Shown: in pieces, positions 1 through 8,304 of the stretch
Numbering within the stretch: position 1 is the first letter of the stretch
Layout: every line of letters begins with the position of its first letter
NCBI GenBank assembly: GCA_016342345.1
Contig: JAEINO010000017.1
Span: 1 to 64,000 of the forward strand
Direction: 5' to 3'
From: Pseudodesulfovibrio sp.
GTDB taxonomy: Bacteria; Desulfobacterota; Desulfovibrionia; Desulfovibrionales; Desulfovibrionaceae
DNA length: 64,000 nt
Notes under the pieces: generated by a model
What the model saw: the letters and a program-made list of their open reading frames with translations, nothing else
Told to the model about the DNA's origin: nothing
Databases searched by the model: none
Translations under genes and position numbers: made by a program

Positions 1-792
1 ATGGCGTCCCTTATCCGGCACAAGGACGAATACGACATTGCCTTTGGCAACGACCCGGACTTTGATCGCCATGGCATCGTCACCCGCAGTTCAGGACTGC
101 TCAATCCGAACCACTATCTGGCTGTGGTTGTGAACTACCTATTTCAAAATCGCCCCGACTGGCGGGCAGAAGCAGCCATAGGCAAGACTCTTGTCTCCAG
201 TTCCATGATCGACCGTGTTGCCGTTGGACTGAATCGGAAATTGTACGAAGTTCCGGTGGGCTTCAAATGGTTCGTAGACGGACTCATCGATGGTTCTTGC
301 GCTTTCGGTGGCGAGGAATCAGCAGGAGCGAGCTTCGTGCGTCACGATGGAACGGTCTGGACCACAGACAAGGATGGCATCATCATGAACCTGCTGGCTG
401 CGGAAATCACGGCCAGAACCGAACGCGATCCCGGAGAATTATACGGGGAACTGGAAAAGACACACGGCTCTCCGGTATATGAACGCATGGACGCCCCAGC
501 CTCTGCCAAACAGAAGAAGGCCTTCAATTCGCTCACACCGGAAATGGTCACGGCAAAAACACTGGCCGGAGACCCTATTGATGCCAAGCTGACTCACGCC
601 CCTGGCAACAATGCCCCCATCGGCGGCCTGAAAGTGACCACCAAAAACGGCTGGTTCGCAGCACGCCCGTCCGGGACAGAGGACATCTACAAAATCTACG
701 GAGAGTCATTCAAGGGGAATAATCACCTGAAACAGATTCAGACCGAAGCACAGGAAATAGTCCAAACCGTCTTCCAAAAGAACGGAGCATGA
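1..792 (+). CDS. pgm: Phosphoglucomutase, alpha-D-glucose phosphate-specific (3' part, cut by window start)
   Basis: Interconverts glucose-1-phosphate and glucose-6-phosphate in the cytoplasm. The visible 263 residues match the C-terminal half of the E. coli Pgm type (about 546 aa): a [19 protein letters not shown] segment near the start, a [10 protein letters not shown] loop that contacts the sugar, and the C-terminal phosphate-binding loop [16 protein letters not shown]. The ATG at position 1 is an internal methionine, since the family has about 280 more residues upstream. The next gene is convergent. Identity is secure from the motifs; the true start lies outside the window. Confidence 0.95.
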   Translation: MASLIRHKDEYDIAFGNDPDFDRHGIVTRSSGLLNPNHYLAVVVNYLFQNRPDWRAEAAIGKTLVSSSMIDRVAVGLNRKLYEVPVGFKWFVDGLIDGSCAFGGEESAGASFVRHDGTVWTTDKDGIIMNLLAAEITARTERDPGELYGELEKTHGSPVYERMDAPASAKQKKAFNSLTPEMVTAKTLAGDPIDAKLTHAPGNNAPIGGLKVTTKNGWFAARPSGTEDIYKIYGESFKGNNHLKQIQTEAQEIVQTVFQKNGA

Positions 793-896
793 TCGAAACG
801 GATTCGCCTCAAAGTGCTGACAATATCAATTTGGCAGTCTGTTGAGAATGGTTCGAGGCAACGCCGCAATCAGGCCGGTGTCAACAGCCAGAGGCT

Positions 897-1673
897 TTAC
901 CATTGTCCCCACAAATACAAGATCTCAGCACTCGCCCTGACACCTTCTTCCTCACGGAAATGAGCTTCGTAATACTCAAGGAATCTACGATATGCATCCT
1001 TGGACGGATGCTTTGCACCGGGGGCGGCAGTGGCTCCGGTGGCCCGATGTGCACGAAGCAGGTCGGCCACTGTGGGATGATGGGCAATATGGGTAATGAC
1101 CTCTGATTCAAGAATGGCCGGAGCCGCGTCCTGCATGATATCAATAAAAAATCTGGCCGAACGCATGGGCAGCATGGACCCGAAACCGGATTTCCCGGAT
1201 GCTTCTGAAAGCTCGGCAAAGGTCCCTTCCACAAAAATGGCGAAAGAGAACCGGCCTCCCCGCTTGAGCAACCTGACATTGTCCACCATGGATATTTTCG
1301 GGGCGCGATACCATTGCATAGTGGAAGAACTGGCCAGAAGATCAAAGGAATCCTGAGGGAAACCAAGAAATTCTCCATCGGCGGCAATGAGTTTCGGATT
1401 GGTCAGCATGCTTTTGTCAACCTGAGTGAGCATACCCGGAGCAATGTCAACACCAATATAACGCTCATGGACGCATCGTTTAGCGAGAAAATGAGTGAGA
1501 ACACCTCCACCCGCACCGATTTCCAGGATTCGGGGATAGGAACCTTCGGGAATCCTGCTGGCACATATACGAGCTACCTCGGCCTGAACCTTGGCAGCCT
1601 TGGCATAGGTGTTTCGCGCGCGATCGAATGAACGCCGAATGAGATCTTTAGTCAGTGTGCTGGGCAAATTCAT
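897..1673 (-). CDS. bioC: Malonyl-ACP O-methyltransferase BioC
   Basis: SAM-dependent methyltransferase that caps malonyl-ACP so that fatty-acid enzymes can build the pimeloyl chain of biotin. The N-terminus (IRRSFDRARNTYAKAAKVQ) is the typical BioC opening, followed by the class I SAM motif ILEIGAGGGVLTHFLAKRC, an IGVDIAPGML segment and LLASSSTMQWYR. About 258 aa, normal for the family. I start at Met1673 because the BioC-like sequence begins there; an in-frame ATG at 1694 adds seven residues, and neither has a clear Shine-Dalgarno sequence. It overlaps the upstream esterase gene by 26 bp, so translation is probably coupled. Last gene of the leftward bioF cluster. Confidence 0.88.
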   Translation of the reverse strand: MNLPSTLTKDLIRRSFDRARNTYAKAAKVQAEVARICASRIPEGSYPRILEIGAGGGVLTHFLAKRCVHERYIGVDIAPGMLTQVDKSMLTNPKLIAADGEFLGFPQDSFDLLASSSTMQWYRAPKISMVDNVRLLKRGGRFSFAIFVEGTFAELSEASGKSGFGSMLPMRSARFFIDIMQDAAPAILESEVITHIAHHPTVADLLRAHRATGATAAPGAKHPSKDAYRRFLEYYEAHFREEEGVRASAEILYLWGQW

Positions 1674-2250
1674 GTTCTGGTATCCAGTGCCCATAAGGAA
1701 GAGCTGTGTATGTGGCGTCGGGCATGATTTCCCAGATATCCTCGGAAGCAGCAGGCTTGACTATGCGATCATGCTCACCGTGCATGATGGTTGTTTTTTC
1801 GGCTCCGAGGTGTGACGGCATGGCTCGGGACGAGCGAAGATATTCAAGTCCGGCAAACAATCCCTCGATATCCTGAATACTTATATCCACCTTGCCGGGG
1901 AAGCCGCAATTCCCGTGAAACAGACGGACCACCTGCTGTGCATCCTTACGCATATTGCGAACCATGAGACGCACGACCTTTTCCGAAGTGTAGTCGGTAA
2001 AGGACAGAAATGGCGCAACAAGGACGATTCTGTCAAAATTCAAAACCACACGATTCCATCGCTTGAGAACCATGTGTGCGCCCGTGGACCATGCCACGAG
2101 CGTGCCGCCACGAGCCGAATCCAGTCGTTCGAATATCTCACGTTCCGAATGGCGGATAAACGGCAGCATGAATTCATATTCACCCGTCAGATTGGGGAAA
2201 AGTTCCGGGTATCCGGCCCAGCCGGATATGAAAAGATTGTCGTCGCTCAA
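1648..2250 (-). CDS. Alpha/beta hydrolase, probable pimeloyl-ACP methyl ester esterase (BioH/BioG role)
   Basis: A 200-aa single-domain alpha/beta hydrolase. The nucleophile elbow is AWSTG (Ser55), the acid is probably Asp161 in HGEHDR and the base His188 in PYGHW. It lies between bioF (4-bp overlap) and bioC. In biotin synthesis BioC needs an esterase partner that removes the methyl group from pimeloyl-ACP methyl ester, and several unrelated small hydrolases (BioH, BioG, BioK, BioJ, BioV) do this. The size and the AWSxG elbow resemble BioG-type proteins, but I cannot assign the subfamily by eye. The role rests mainly on context. Confidence 0.75.
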   Translation of the reverse strand: MSDDNLFISGWAGYPELFPNLTGEYEFMLPFIRHSEREIFERLDSARGGTLVAWSTGAHMVLKRWNRVVLNFDRIVLVAPFLSFTDYTSEKVVRLMVRNMRKDAQQVVRLFHGNCGFPGKVDISIQDIEGLFAGLEYLRSSRAMPSHLGAEKTTIMHGEHDRIVKPAASEDIWEIMPDATYTALPYGHWIPEHEFAQHTD

Positions 2251-3419
2251 ATCATCTCCATCATATCTGAAACAGCCTTCCTGAAAAGGCCGATGTCATT
2301 TTCCGTCAAATCGGCACGCAGACTGATACGCAACCGGGCCGTGCCTTCAGGCACAGTGGGAGGTCGCACCGCCCCGACATACACACCCTGCTTCACAAGT
2401 GCATCGCGGGCAGCCAACGCCGTATCGTTCCTGCCAAGAAGAACAGGGATAATCGCGGTCTCGGATGACCCGACGTCAAGACCAAGCGATCGCAGAAATT
2501 CGCGAACATCATGTGCCATCGCTAGAAGATTCTTCCCCATGGCCGGGTTTTTCCGAACCAATCTCACGGCAGCCAGGCTTGCCCCGACAGTCGCGGGAGG
2601 CAGGGCCGTGGAATAGATGAACGGGCGTCCCTTGTTTCGCAAATACTCAATGAGATCGGACTTCCCGGCAATATATGCGCCGTAGGAGCCGAACCCCTTG
2701 CCAAGGGTACCCATATGGACATCCACCCGGTCCGCCAGACCGAGTTCGGCGGCGAGTCCCCTGCCCTTGCCGAAAATTCCGGCGGCATGAGCCTCGTCCA
2801 CCACGGACAGAACCTTGTGATGTTGGCAGAGATCAACGATGGTTGCAAGTTCAGCCAGATCGCCGTCCATGGAAAACACCGTGTCCGTGATCAGCATCTT
2901 GCGCTCGACACCTGCGTGTTTCTCAAGCAGGGAAGCCAGATGATCCATGTCATTATGACGATACCGAACCTGCCGGGCACCGGAAAGCCGGATTCCATCC
3001 ACAATGGAAGCGTGATTGAACTTGTCGGAAAAGACCACTGTATGCCGGTCGGCAAGGGCAGACACGATCAGCAAATTGGCGGCAAAACCGGAACCCACCA
3101 CAAGCGCATCGTCAACCTCCTTGAAATCCGCTATCTCCGCTTCCAGGTCGTCAAACAGGGCATAATTTCCACAGATAAGCCGAGATGCTCCGCTGGATGT
3201 CCCGTACTTCTCAACGGCTTCAATGGCAGCCTGCTTCAAAGCGGGATGACCGGCCAGTCCGAGATAATTATTGGAAGCGAGATTGAGAAGCGTGCGCCCC
3301 TCAAAGGTCAGGAACTTGTCCGCACCATTGTCCACAGACGGAATTTGACGAAGGAGGCTTCGTTCCCTAAGCTCGCTCAATTCACGCGAGATAAAATCAT
3401 AATAATAATTTGCAGGCAT
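2247..3419 (-). CDS. bioF: 8-amino-7-oxononanoate synthase BioF
   Basis: PLP enzyme that condenses pimeloyl-ACP (or -CoA) with alanine to give KAPA, the first step of biotin ring assembly. 390 aa, full length. The family hallmark NLASNNYLGLAGHP lies near residue 50, VDEAHAAGIFG follows in the middle, and the PLP lysine is Lys241 in TLGKGFGSYG. The N-terminus matches BioF, so the start is well supported, although no strong ribosome-binding site is visible. Its ATG is only 4 bp from the divergent bioA ATG, so its promoter must lie inside bioA. First gene of bioF-esterase-bioC. Confidence 0.97.
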   Translation of the reverse strand: MPANYYYDFISRELSELRERSLLRQIPSVDNGADKFLTFEGRTLLNLASNNYLGLAGHPALKQAAIEAVEKYGTSSGASRLICGNYALFDDLEAEIADFKEVDDALVVGSGFAANLLIVSALADRHTVVFSDKFNHASIVDGIRLSGARQVRYRHNDMDHLASLLEKHAGVERKMLITDTVFSMDGDLAELATIVDLCQHHKVLSVVDEAHAAGIFGKGRGLAAELGLADRVDVHMGTLGKGFGSYGAYIAGKSDLIEYLRNKGRPFIYSTALPPATVGASLAAVRLVRKNPAMGKNLLAMAHDVREFLRSLGLDVGSSETAIIPVLLGRNDTALAARDALVKQGVYVGAVRPPTVPEGTARLRISLRADLTENDIGLFRKAVSDMMEMI

Positions 3420-3423
3420 AATA

Positions 3424-4758
3424 ATGAATATGAAAAATCAGGCTCTCTGGCATCCGGTCACTCAAATGAAGGAACTTGAAGAACACCCGCTGCTCAATAT
3501 CCGCTCAGGAAAGGGAATATACATTTACGATGATGATGGCAAATCATACATCGACGCCATCAGTTCCTGGTGGACCAATATTTTCGGTCATGCCAACCCA
3601 CGCATAACCAAGGCATTGTGCACTCAAGCGGCCAAACTGGAACACGTCATGTTCGCAGGCGTGACCCACGAACCGGCCGAAGAACTTGCCGCCCGCCTGG
3701 TCGCCATGACCCCGAATGAATTGTCCAGGGTCTTCTTTGCCGGAGACGGAGCCAGTGCAGTGGAAGTCGCCATGAAAATGAGCTACGGCTATCGCCAGAA
3801 TACCGGCCAACCGGAAAAGACAAAATTCGTCGGGCTTTCCGATGGATACCACGGCGACACCCTTGGCGCACTTTCCATCTGCGGACATGACTTCTTCTCT
3901 GACATGTATCGCTCCATCATGCCGGAAAACATCAGCGTCACCGGGCCGGACTGCTACCGTTGCCCCTATGGAAAAACACGTGAAACCTGCTCTGCCGAAT
4001 GCTTCGAGCACATGGAAAAGACCCTTGAGGAACGCGGCCATGAAATCACGGCGGTCTTCGTGGAACCTCTGGCCCAAGGCGCGGGAGGCTGGCGATTCTA
4101 CTCACCGATCTATCTGAAAAAGCTACGCGAATGCACCCTGAAGCACGATGTTCATCTGTGCTTTGATGAAATTGCCGTGGGATTCGGACGACTGGGCACC
4201 ATGTTTGCCATGGACAAGGCAGGCGTGACCCCAGATTTCGTAACCCTGTCCAAATCCATCACCTCCGGCACCATGGCACTTTCCGTGGTGATGACAACGG
4301 ATGCCGTATATGACAGTTTTTATGGCGATTTCGGAGACATGAAGGCCTTCATGCACAGCCACACCTATACTGGCAATCCACTGGCCTGTGCCGTGGCCAA
4401 CGAGACATTGACCATATTCGAGGAAGAAAATGTCCTTGAAACCAACAAACCCAAATATGAGCATATGCGCCGCTGCACGCACGAGAAATTTGCAGGCCAC
4501 AAAAACGTCGGAGAAATCCGATCCATGGGGTTCATCACCTGCATCGAACTGGTGGAAGATCCGGCCACGAAAAAGCCGTTCGACTGGAAGAAACGCACGG
4601 CCTTCCGCATTTATCAAAAAGCCCTGAAACGCGGCGCACTACTCCGCAATCTCGGCGACTGCATATATTTCCTGCCGCCCTACATCATCACCGAGGACGA
4701 AATCACCGAACTGGTGGATATCGCCTACGCGGCAACCGTGGAAATACTGGGGGAATGA
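3424..4758 (+). CDS. bioA: Adenosylmethionine-8-amino-7-oxononanoate aminotransferase BioA
   Basis: PLP aminotransferase that converts KAPA to DAPA using SAM as amino donor. 444 aa. The N-terminal LWHPVTQMKELEEHP is the BioA signature, the region after residue 40 contains AISSWWTNIFGHANP, and the PLP lysine is Lys277 in TLSKSITSG. ATGs at 3424 and 3430 are both possible; a weak AGG at 3414-3416 precedes them. It overlaps bioD by 4 bp (ATGA). bioB is not in the window. Confidence 0.97.
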   Translation: MNMKNQALWHPVTQMKELEEHPLLNIRSGKGIYIYDDDGKSYIDAISSWWTNIFGHANPRITKALCTQAAKLEHVMFAGVTHEPAEELAARLVAMTPNELSRVFFAGDGASAVEVAMKMSYGYRQNTGQPEKTKFVGLSDGYHGDTLGALSICGHDFFSDMYRSIMPENISVTGPDCYRCPYGKTRETCSAECFEHMEKTLEERGHEITAVFVEPLAQGAGGWRFYSPIYLKKLRECTLKHDVHLCFDEIAVGFGRLGTMFAMDKAGVTPDFVTLSKSITSGTMALSVVMTTDAVYDSFYGDFGDMKAFMHSHTYTGNPLACAVANETLTIFEEENVLETNKPKYEHMRRCTHEKFAGHKNVGEIRSMGFITCIELVEDPATKKPFDWKKRTAFRIYQKALKRGALLRNLGDCIYFLPPYIITEDEITELVDIAYAATVEILGE

Positions 4759-5354
4759 TGGAACGCTATTTCATCTCAGGCATCAATACAGATGTCGGCA
4801 AGACCATGTTCTCCGCATGGCTTGCCAAAAGACTCTCGGACGAGGGGAAACGGGTCACCTACATCAAGCCCGTGCAGACAGGTTACCCGGACGATGACGA
4901 TGCAAAGCTCGTCCGCACATACGCAAATCTGGATGCAACAAACGCGCGCGTACTGCTCACAGGTTCAGAACCGGTGTCTCCCTGCTTTCTCTGGAAGACA
5001 TTTCCCTTTGATGACGTTGTTGCAAAAATCAATAACGTTACCGATTGCGATGTCCTGCTGGTTGAAGGAGCAGGCGGTCTGCTCGTTCCACTGGACATGA
5101 ACCGCCAGATGTACGAACTGGCACCGGCCTGTGATCTTGCCACCATTCTGGTCGTACCCAATCGGCTCGGATGCATCAACGATGCTCAGCTTTCGGTGCG
5201 GTTCCTGGCTTCCGAGAAGCTTCCGTTGGCCGGGCTGGCAATCAACGACCATTTTGCATCGGACCAGACCAACCGCGAACGGAACAAGGTGATGATCACG
5301 CACCTCCTGCCCGATTCCATCAAATATGTTATTGATTCGCTGGAAATTCCCTAG
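4755..5354 (+). CDS. bioD: ATP-dependent dethiobiotin synthetase BioD
   Basis: Closes the ureido ring of dethiobiotin from DAPA, CO2 and ATP. 199 aa. The P-loop is GINTDVGKTMFSAWLAKRL near the N-terminus, a KPVQTGYPDDDD segment follows, and VEGAGGLLVPL is the family signature near residue 110. Start codons at 4755 and 4758 are both possible; 4755 overlaps the bioA stop. The TAG stop coincides with the left boundary of a MITE-like element (TA at 5352-5353), so the present C-terminus may have been set by that insertion. Confidence 0.95.
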   Translation: MMERYFISGINTDVGKTMFSAWLAKRLSDEGKRVTYIKPVQTGYPDDDDAKLVRTYANLDATNARVLLTGSEPVSPCFLWKTFPFDDVVAKINNVTDCDVLLVEGAGGLLVPLDMNRQMYELAPACDLATILVVPNRLGCINDAQLSVRFLASEKLPLAGLAINDHFASDQTNRERNKVMITHLLPDSIKYVIDSLEIP

Positions 5355-5509
5355 GGAAGCACTGCATAATTGTCCGCTGGCTTCGTTGCTTTAAAAACCT
5401 CAAATCCTAGCGTACAGGAAGTACGCGTCGGCCTTGAGGTTTTCTTGCGCCTTGCCAGCGAATAATTCTACAGCACTTCCTGAAAATTGAATTAATCAGT
5501 ACTTCCCTA
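5352..5509 (+). repeat. 158-bp MITE-like element, copy 1
   Basis: Bounded by TA on both sides. The imperfect terminal inverted repeats begin GGGAAGCACTG and end CAGTACTTCCC. Inside, a second pair of inverted arms (about 5358-5381 and 5456-5479) and a central hairpin GTACAGGAAGTAC make the element highly palindromic. Nearly identical copies occur at 63677-63834 (four differences by eye, same orientation) and, diverged and inverted, at 43274-43431. All three are 158 bp counting the TAs. No ORF inside. The TA flanks resemble IS630/Tc1-type target duplications. Here it also separates convergent genes and may terminate transcription. Confidence 0.8.
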
Positions 5510-5549
5510 GCAACAAAAAAAATCCTTCACCACGGGCCGACAGGTTCGA

Positions 5550-7982
5550 TCAGCCAGCCGCCCGTGCTGCGACCTTTGCGGCTTCCTCTCCCTTGCCTTG
5601 TGCTTCCAGAGCTTCGACAAGAATCTCCCAATAAGCGTCCTTGTCCGGCGACAGGGCAGAGGATTGCCGGGCGAGAACCTCGGCAATCTGGGGATCTTCG
5701 CCTTGATCAAGATAGAGTTTGGCAAGCAGATGCATGGCCTGATGGTCATTGTGATCGGCGTTGAGCGAGAGATGCAGGTATTCGCGAGTGGCTTCGATGT
5801 CACCCTGTTTATAGGAAATACGGGCAAGAGGACGGAGTACCATGCGTTCTCCGCCAGGTTGGACAGCGGCCTGTTTGTATAATTTGACAGCCTGCTTGAG
5901 CTTGCCTGCGGTCTCGGCAATGGAACCAAGGCGCATGAGGGAATAGACATGCTTCGGTTCGGCCTTGAGGCATTGCTTGTACGCCTGCTCCGCCTTCTTG
6001 AGATCACCCAGGCGATGATTGGCCCAGCCGAGATTATAAAGTGCAAGAACGTCTTTCCTGTCGATCTTGACAACCTCGTCGAATTGGCGACGGGCCTCTT
6101 CAAACCGACCAAGCTGAGCATTGCAGATGCCGAGCGAATTGCGAGCCAGAAGATTGTTTTCGTCATCAAGCAGTGCAAGCTTGAATTCCTCAATGGCACC
6201 ATAGATGTCTCCGTCCATGAATCGGCGATCGGCAGACAAATTCAGCGAAATGGAATCAAACACGGCAATGCGCGGCTCAGGCAGGAGCAATGCGTGCTCA
6301 AGAGCCTTCCGGCAATTTTCGAGAACATCAGCCCGTTCGAAATTGAGGAAGGGGAAACAAGCCGAACCAACGGAAACCTTGATGCCGAAATTTCCGGCGG
6401 CAAGCTTTTCGATTTCCAGAGAACGGGCATGCAATGTTTCACGGTCGACATTTTCCTGAAAGAAAATCATGCCGTTGAGACCGTACCGTCCTCCGGTGGC
6501 GTTATCGCCAAAGGCTCCGCGTGCAAGATTGGCTACATCAGAAACCATCTGGTCCACGGCATCCTGGTAACTATCCGTGGCGTCACCGGGCTGATCAAGA
6601 ATACGAATGAGCGAAAGACCAAAGGACTCGGGCGTCAACCGGGCCGTGGAAAACCAGGAAATAAAATTGCTATAGGAATAGAGCTTGGTGATGGCATCCT
6701 TGCGCGGCATGACATCGCTCTCTTTCGCACCTTTTGCCTCATCGGAAACAAATATGGCCTCCTCACCGGAAACCAGCTTGAGACGATCACCGGGTTCCAC
6801 ACTCCAGGCGGCATCGTCCAGATGCAGCACTTCGGCAAAAGCCATGTCATTCTGAACCTCCACAAGCACGACCTCACCCTTGAACAAAGCCGGATAGCGT
6901 CCAAGACGCTCATCTTCGGCAAGGGCTGCACTCGCGGCCAGAGCAGCCTTGGAAGACCGGACCAGAAAACGCTGTCCGACCTTGGCCCCGGAAGATTCGC
7001 CCAAGCTCACTATCATCCGGCCCATGGGCATGATTTCAAGCACTCGGCCACCCTTGGAGAGTATGTCGGCGTAGCCGAACACGCGGTTACGTCCATTATC
7101 CTTGGCCGTGGCCACGGCCTTGCGCGCCTTGCGAACAAGTATGCGGGCCTGCTCGGAACTGGCACGACGGAACTGGCTGCCTTCAAGTCCCTGTGGATAA
7201 TTGACAAACCCAACGCTACCGGAAATTGAAATAGTGTCATTGGTGACCTCGTCTATGAACGAGAGCTTGCTGACACCGCTTCGAATAACCTCGGAAAGCT
7301 GAAAACAAGCCCGAGGCTTGGCATCGGGCACAAGGATGGCAAATTTGTCATTGGCAAACCGGGCAACCGTTGTATACTTGGGACAGACCATGTCGAGAAG
7401 ACGTCCGACCTCGGAAACGATATCGTCACCCGTGAGATAGCCGTAATGCTCGTTGATCGCCAAAAAGCAATCGAGATCGAGAAAAAGAACACCCAAGGTG
7501 CCGGAAAATGTCAGATCGGCCTCACGGGCTTCGATCCCGGCCCGACATCCACCAGTGGCGAGGCAGCCATGCACCTGATCAATGGATTTCCCCAGCTCGT
7601 CAAAAAAGAAATCACGCGTATGAAGGCCTGTCAGCGGATCAGTCACCGCCCTCTTGTAAAGGGCAAGTTTTTCCAGCACGTTGCTCGCCAGGGCCATGAT
7701 ATATCTAGGTGCAGTTGCCGGAGCCTTGAGACGGACACCCTTGGCAATGAAATAGCATAGCATCCGGCCCTGAAAGACCAGCGGGAGAATGAGTTCCTTG
7801 TCCTCGGCCCTGAATTCAGGCTCTGGAACCGGCCGGATTTCCTCTCTCGGAAAGAACAGGCTGTACGAGGTAAAAGGGAGAAATTCTGCAATGCAATCCT
7901 TGATCGTATGCTCGAAATCGATCAACTCCTGGGGAGTGAAGGAAATGGTCCCGTCCGCAAAAATATCTTTTTCTGTTCTCAT
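5550..7982 (-). CDS. GGDEF-like signalling protein with two degenerate GGDEF domains and C-terminal TPRs
   Basis: 810 aa, cytoplasmic, no signal peptide or membrane segment. Residues about 1-105 look GAF-like. Residues 112-305 form a GGDEF fold (TDPLTGLHTRDFF opening) whose active-site motif is FANDKF (209-214) instead of GGDEF, so cyclase activity is unlikely. Residues about 425-595 look like a second degenerate GGDEF (YGLNGMIFF at the signature position, SVGSACFPF in the core). Residues about 600-800 are TPR repeats. Probably a c-di-GMP-insensitive scaffold or effector; the target is unknown. Stands alone, convergent to bioD. Confidence 0.85.
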   Translation of the reverse strand: MRTEKDIFADGTISFTPQELIDFEHTIKDCIAEFLPFTSYSLFFPREEIRPVPEPEFRAEDKELILPLVFQGRMLCYFIAKGVRLKAPATAPRYIMALASNVLEKLALYKRAVTDPLTGLHTRDFFFDELGKSIDQVHGCLATGGCRAGIEAREADLTFSGTLGVLFLDLDCFLAINEHYGYLTGDDIVSEVGRLLDMVCPKYTTVARFANDKFAILVPDAKPRACFQLSEVIRSGVSKLSFIDEVTNDTISISGSVGFVNYPQGLEGSQFRRASSEQARILVRKARKAVATAKDNGRNRVFGYADILSKGGRVLEIMPMGRMIVSLGESSGAKVGQRFLVRSSKAALAASAALAEDERLGRYPALFKGEVVLVEVQNDMAFAEVLHLDDAAWSVEPGDRLKLVSGEEAIFVSDEAKGAKESDVMPRKDAITKLYSYSNFISWFSTARLTPESFGLSLIRILDQPGDATDSYQDAVDQMVSDVANLARGAFGDNATGGRYGLNGMIFFQENVDRETLHARSLEIEKLAAGNFGIKVSVGSACFPFLNFERADVLENCRKALEHALLLPEPRIAVFDSISLNLSADRRFMDGDIYGAIEEFKLALLDDENNLLARNSLGICNAQLGRFEEARRQFDEVVKIDRKDVLALYNLGWANHRLGDLKKAEQAYKQCLKAEPKHVYSLMRLGSIAETAGKLKQAVKLYKQAAVQPGGERMVLRPLARISYKQGDIEATREYLHLSLNADHNDHQAMHLLAKLYLDQGEDPQIAEVLARQSSALSPDKDAYWEILVEALEAQGKGEEAAKVAARAAG

Positions 7983-8304
7983 AATCCGAGAGGTTACAAC
8001 GCACCCATATTTTTCTCAAATAAAAGTTTGACTTGATTCTCATGACCCGCGCACATGAAGGTACGTTCAATCAAGACTCGCTCCATTTCAAAACAATAAT
8101 TCTGGACAGGAAAAAACCATCGCTCGATCACTGACAGACCAGACCTCATGCCACCCAGCAATGAGAATGAGACGGATTCTCACCCACACACCAAATGACC
8201 TTCTCAACGCTTGTCGTGCCAACTATATCTATACATTTAGATATTGACATTTCGTTTGATTAATCATAGCCACACAGACAATTCAATTACAACCGGTAGA
8301 AATA
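7983..8304. other. Intergenic region between divergent GGDEF-TPR gene and panC
   Basis: 322 bp with no credible ORF. AT-rich towards panC. A consensus -35 hexamer TTGACA lies at 8244-8249 on the + strand, but the hexamer 17 bp downstream (TAGCCA, 8267-8272) is a poor -10, so I do not call a promoter. No terminator-like hairpin or riboswitch core recognised. Confidence 0.5.

Noticed and set aside
5949-7229. 426-codon open frame antisense to the GGDEF-TPR gene
   Set aside because: The minus-strand protein has clear GGDEF and TPR features; the plus-strand frame has none.
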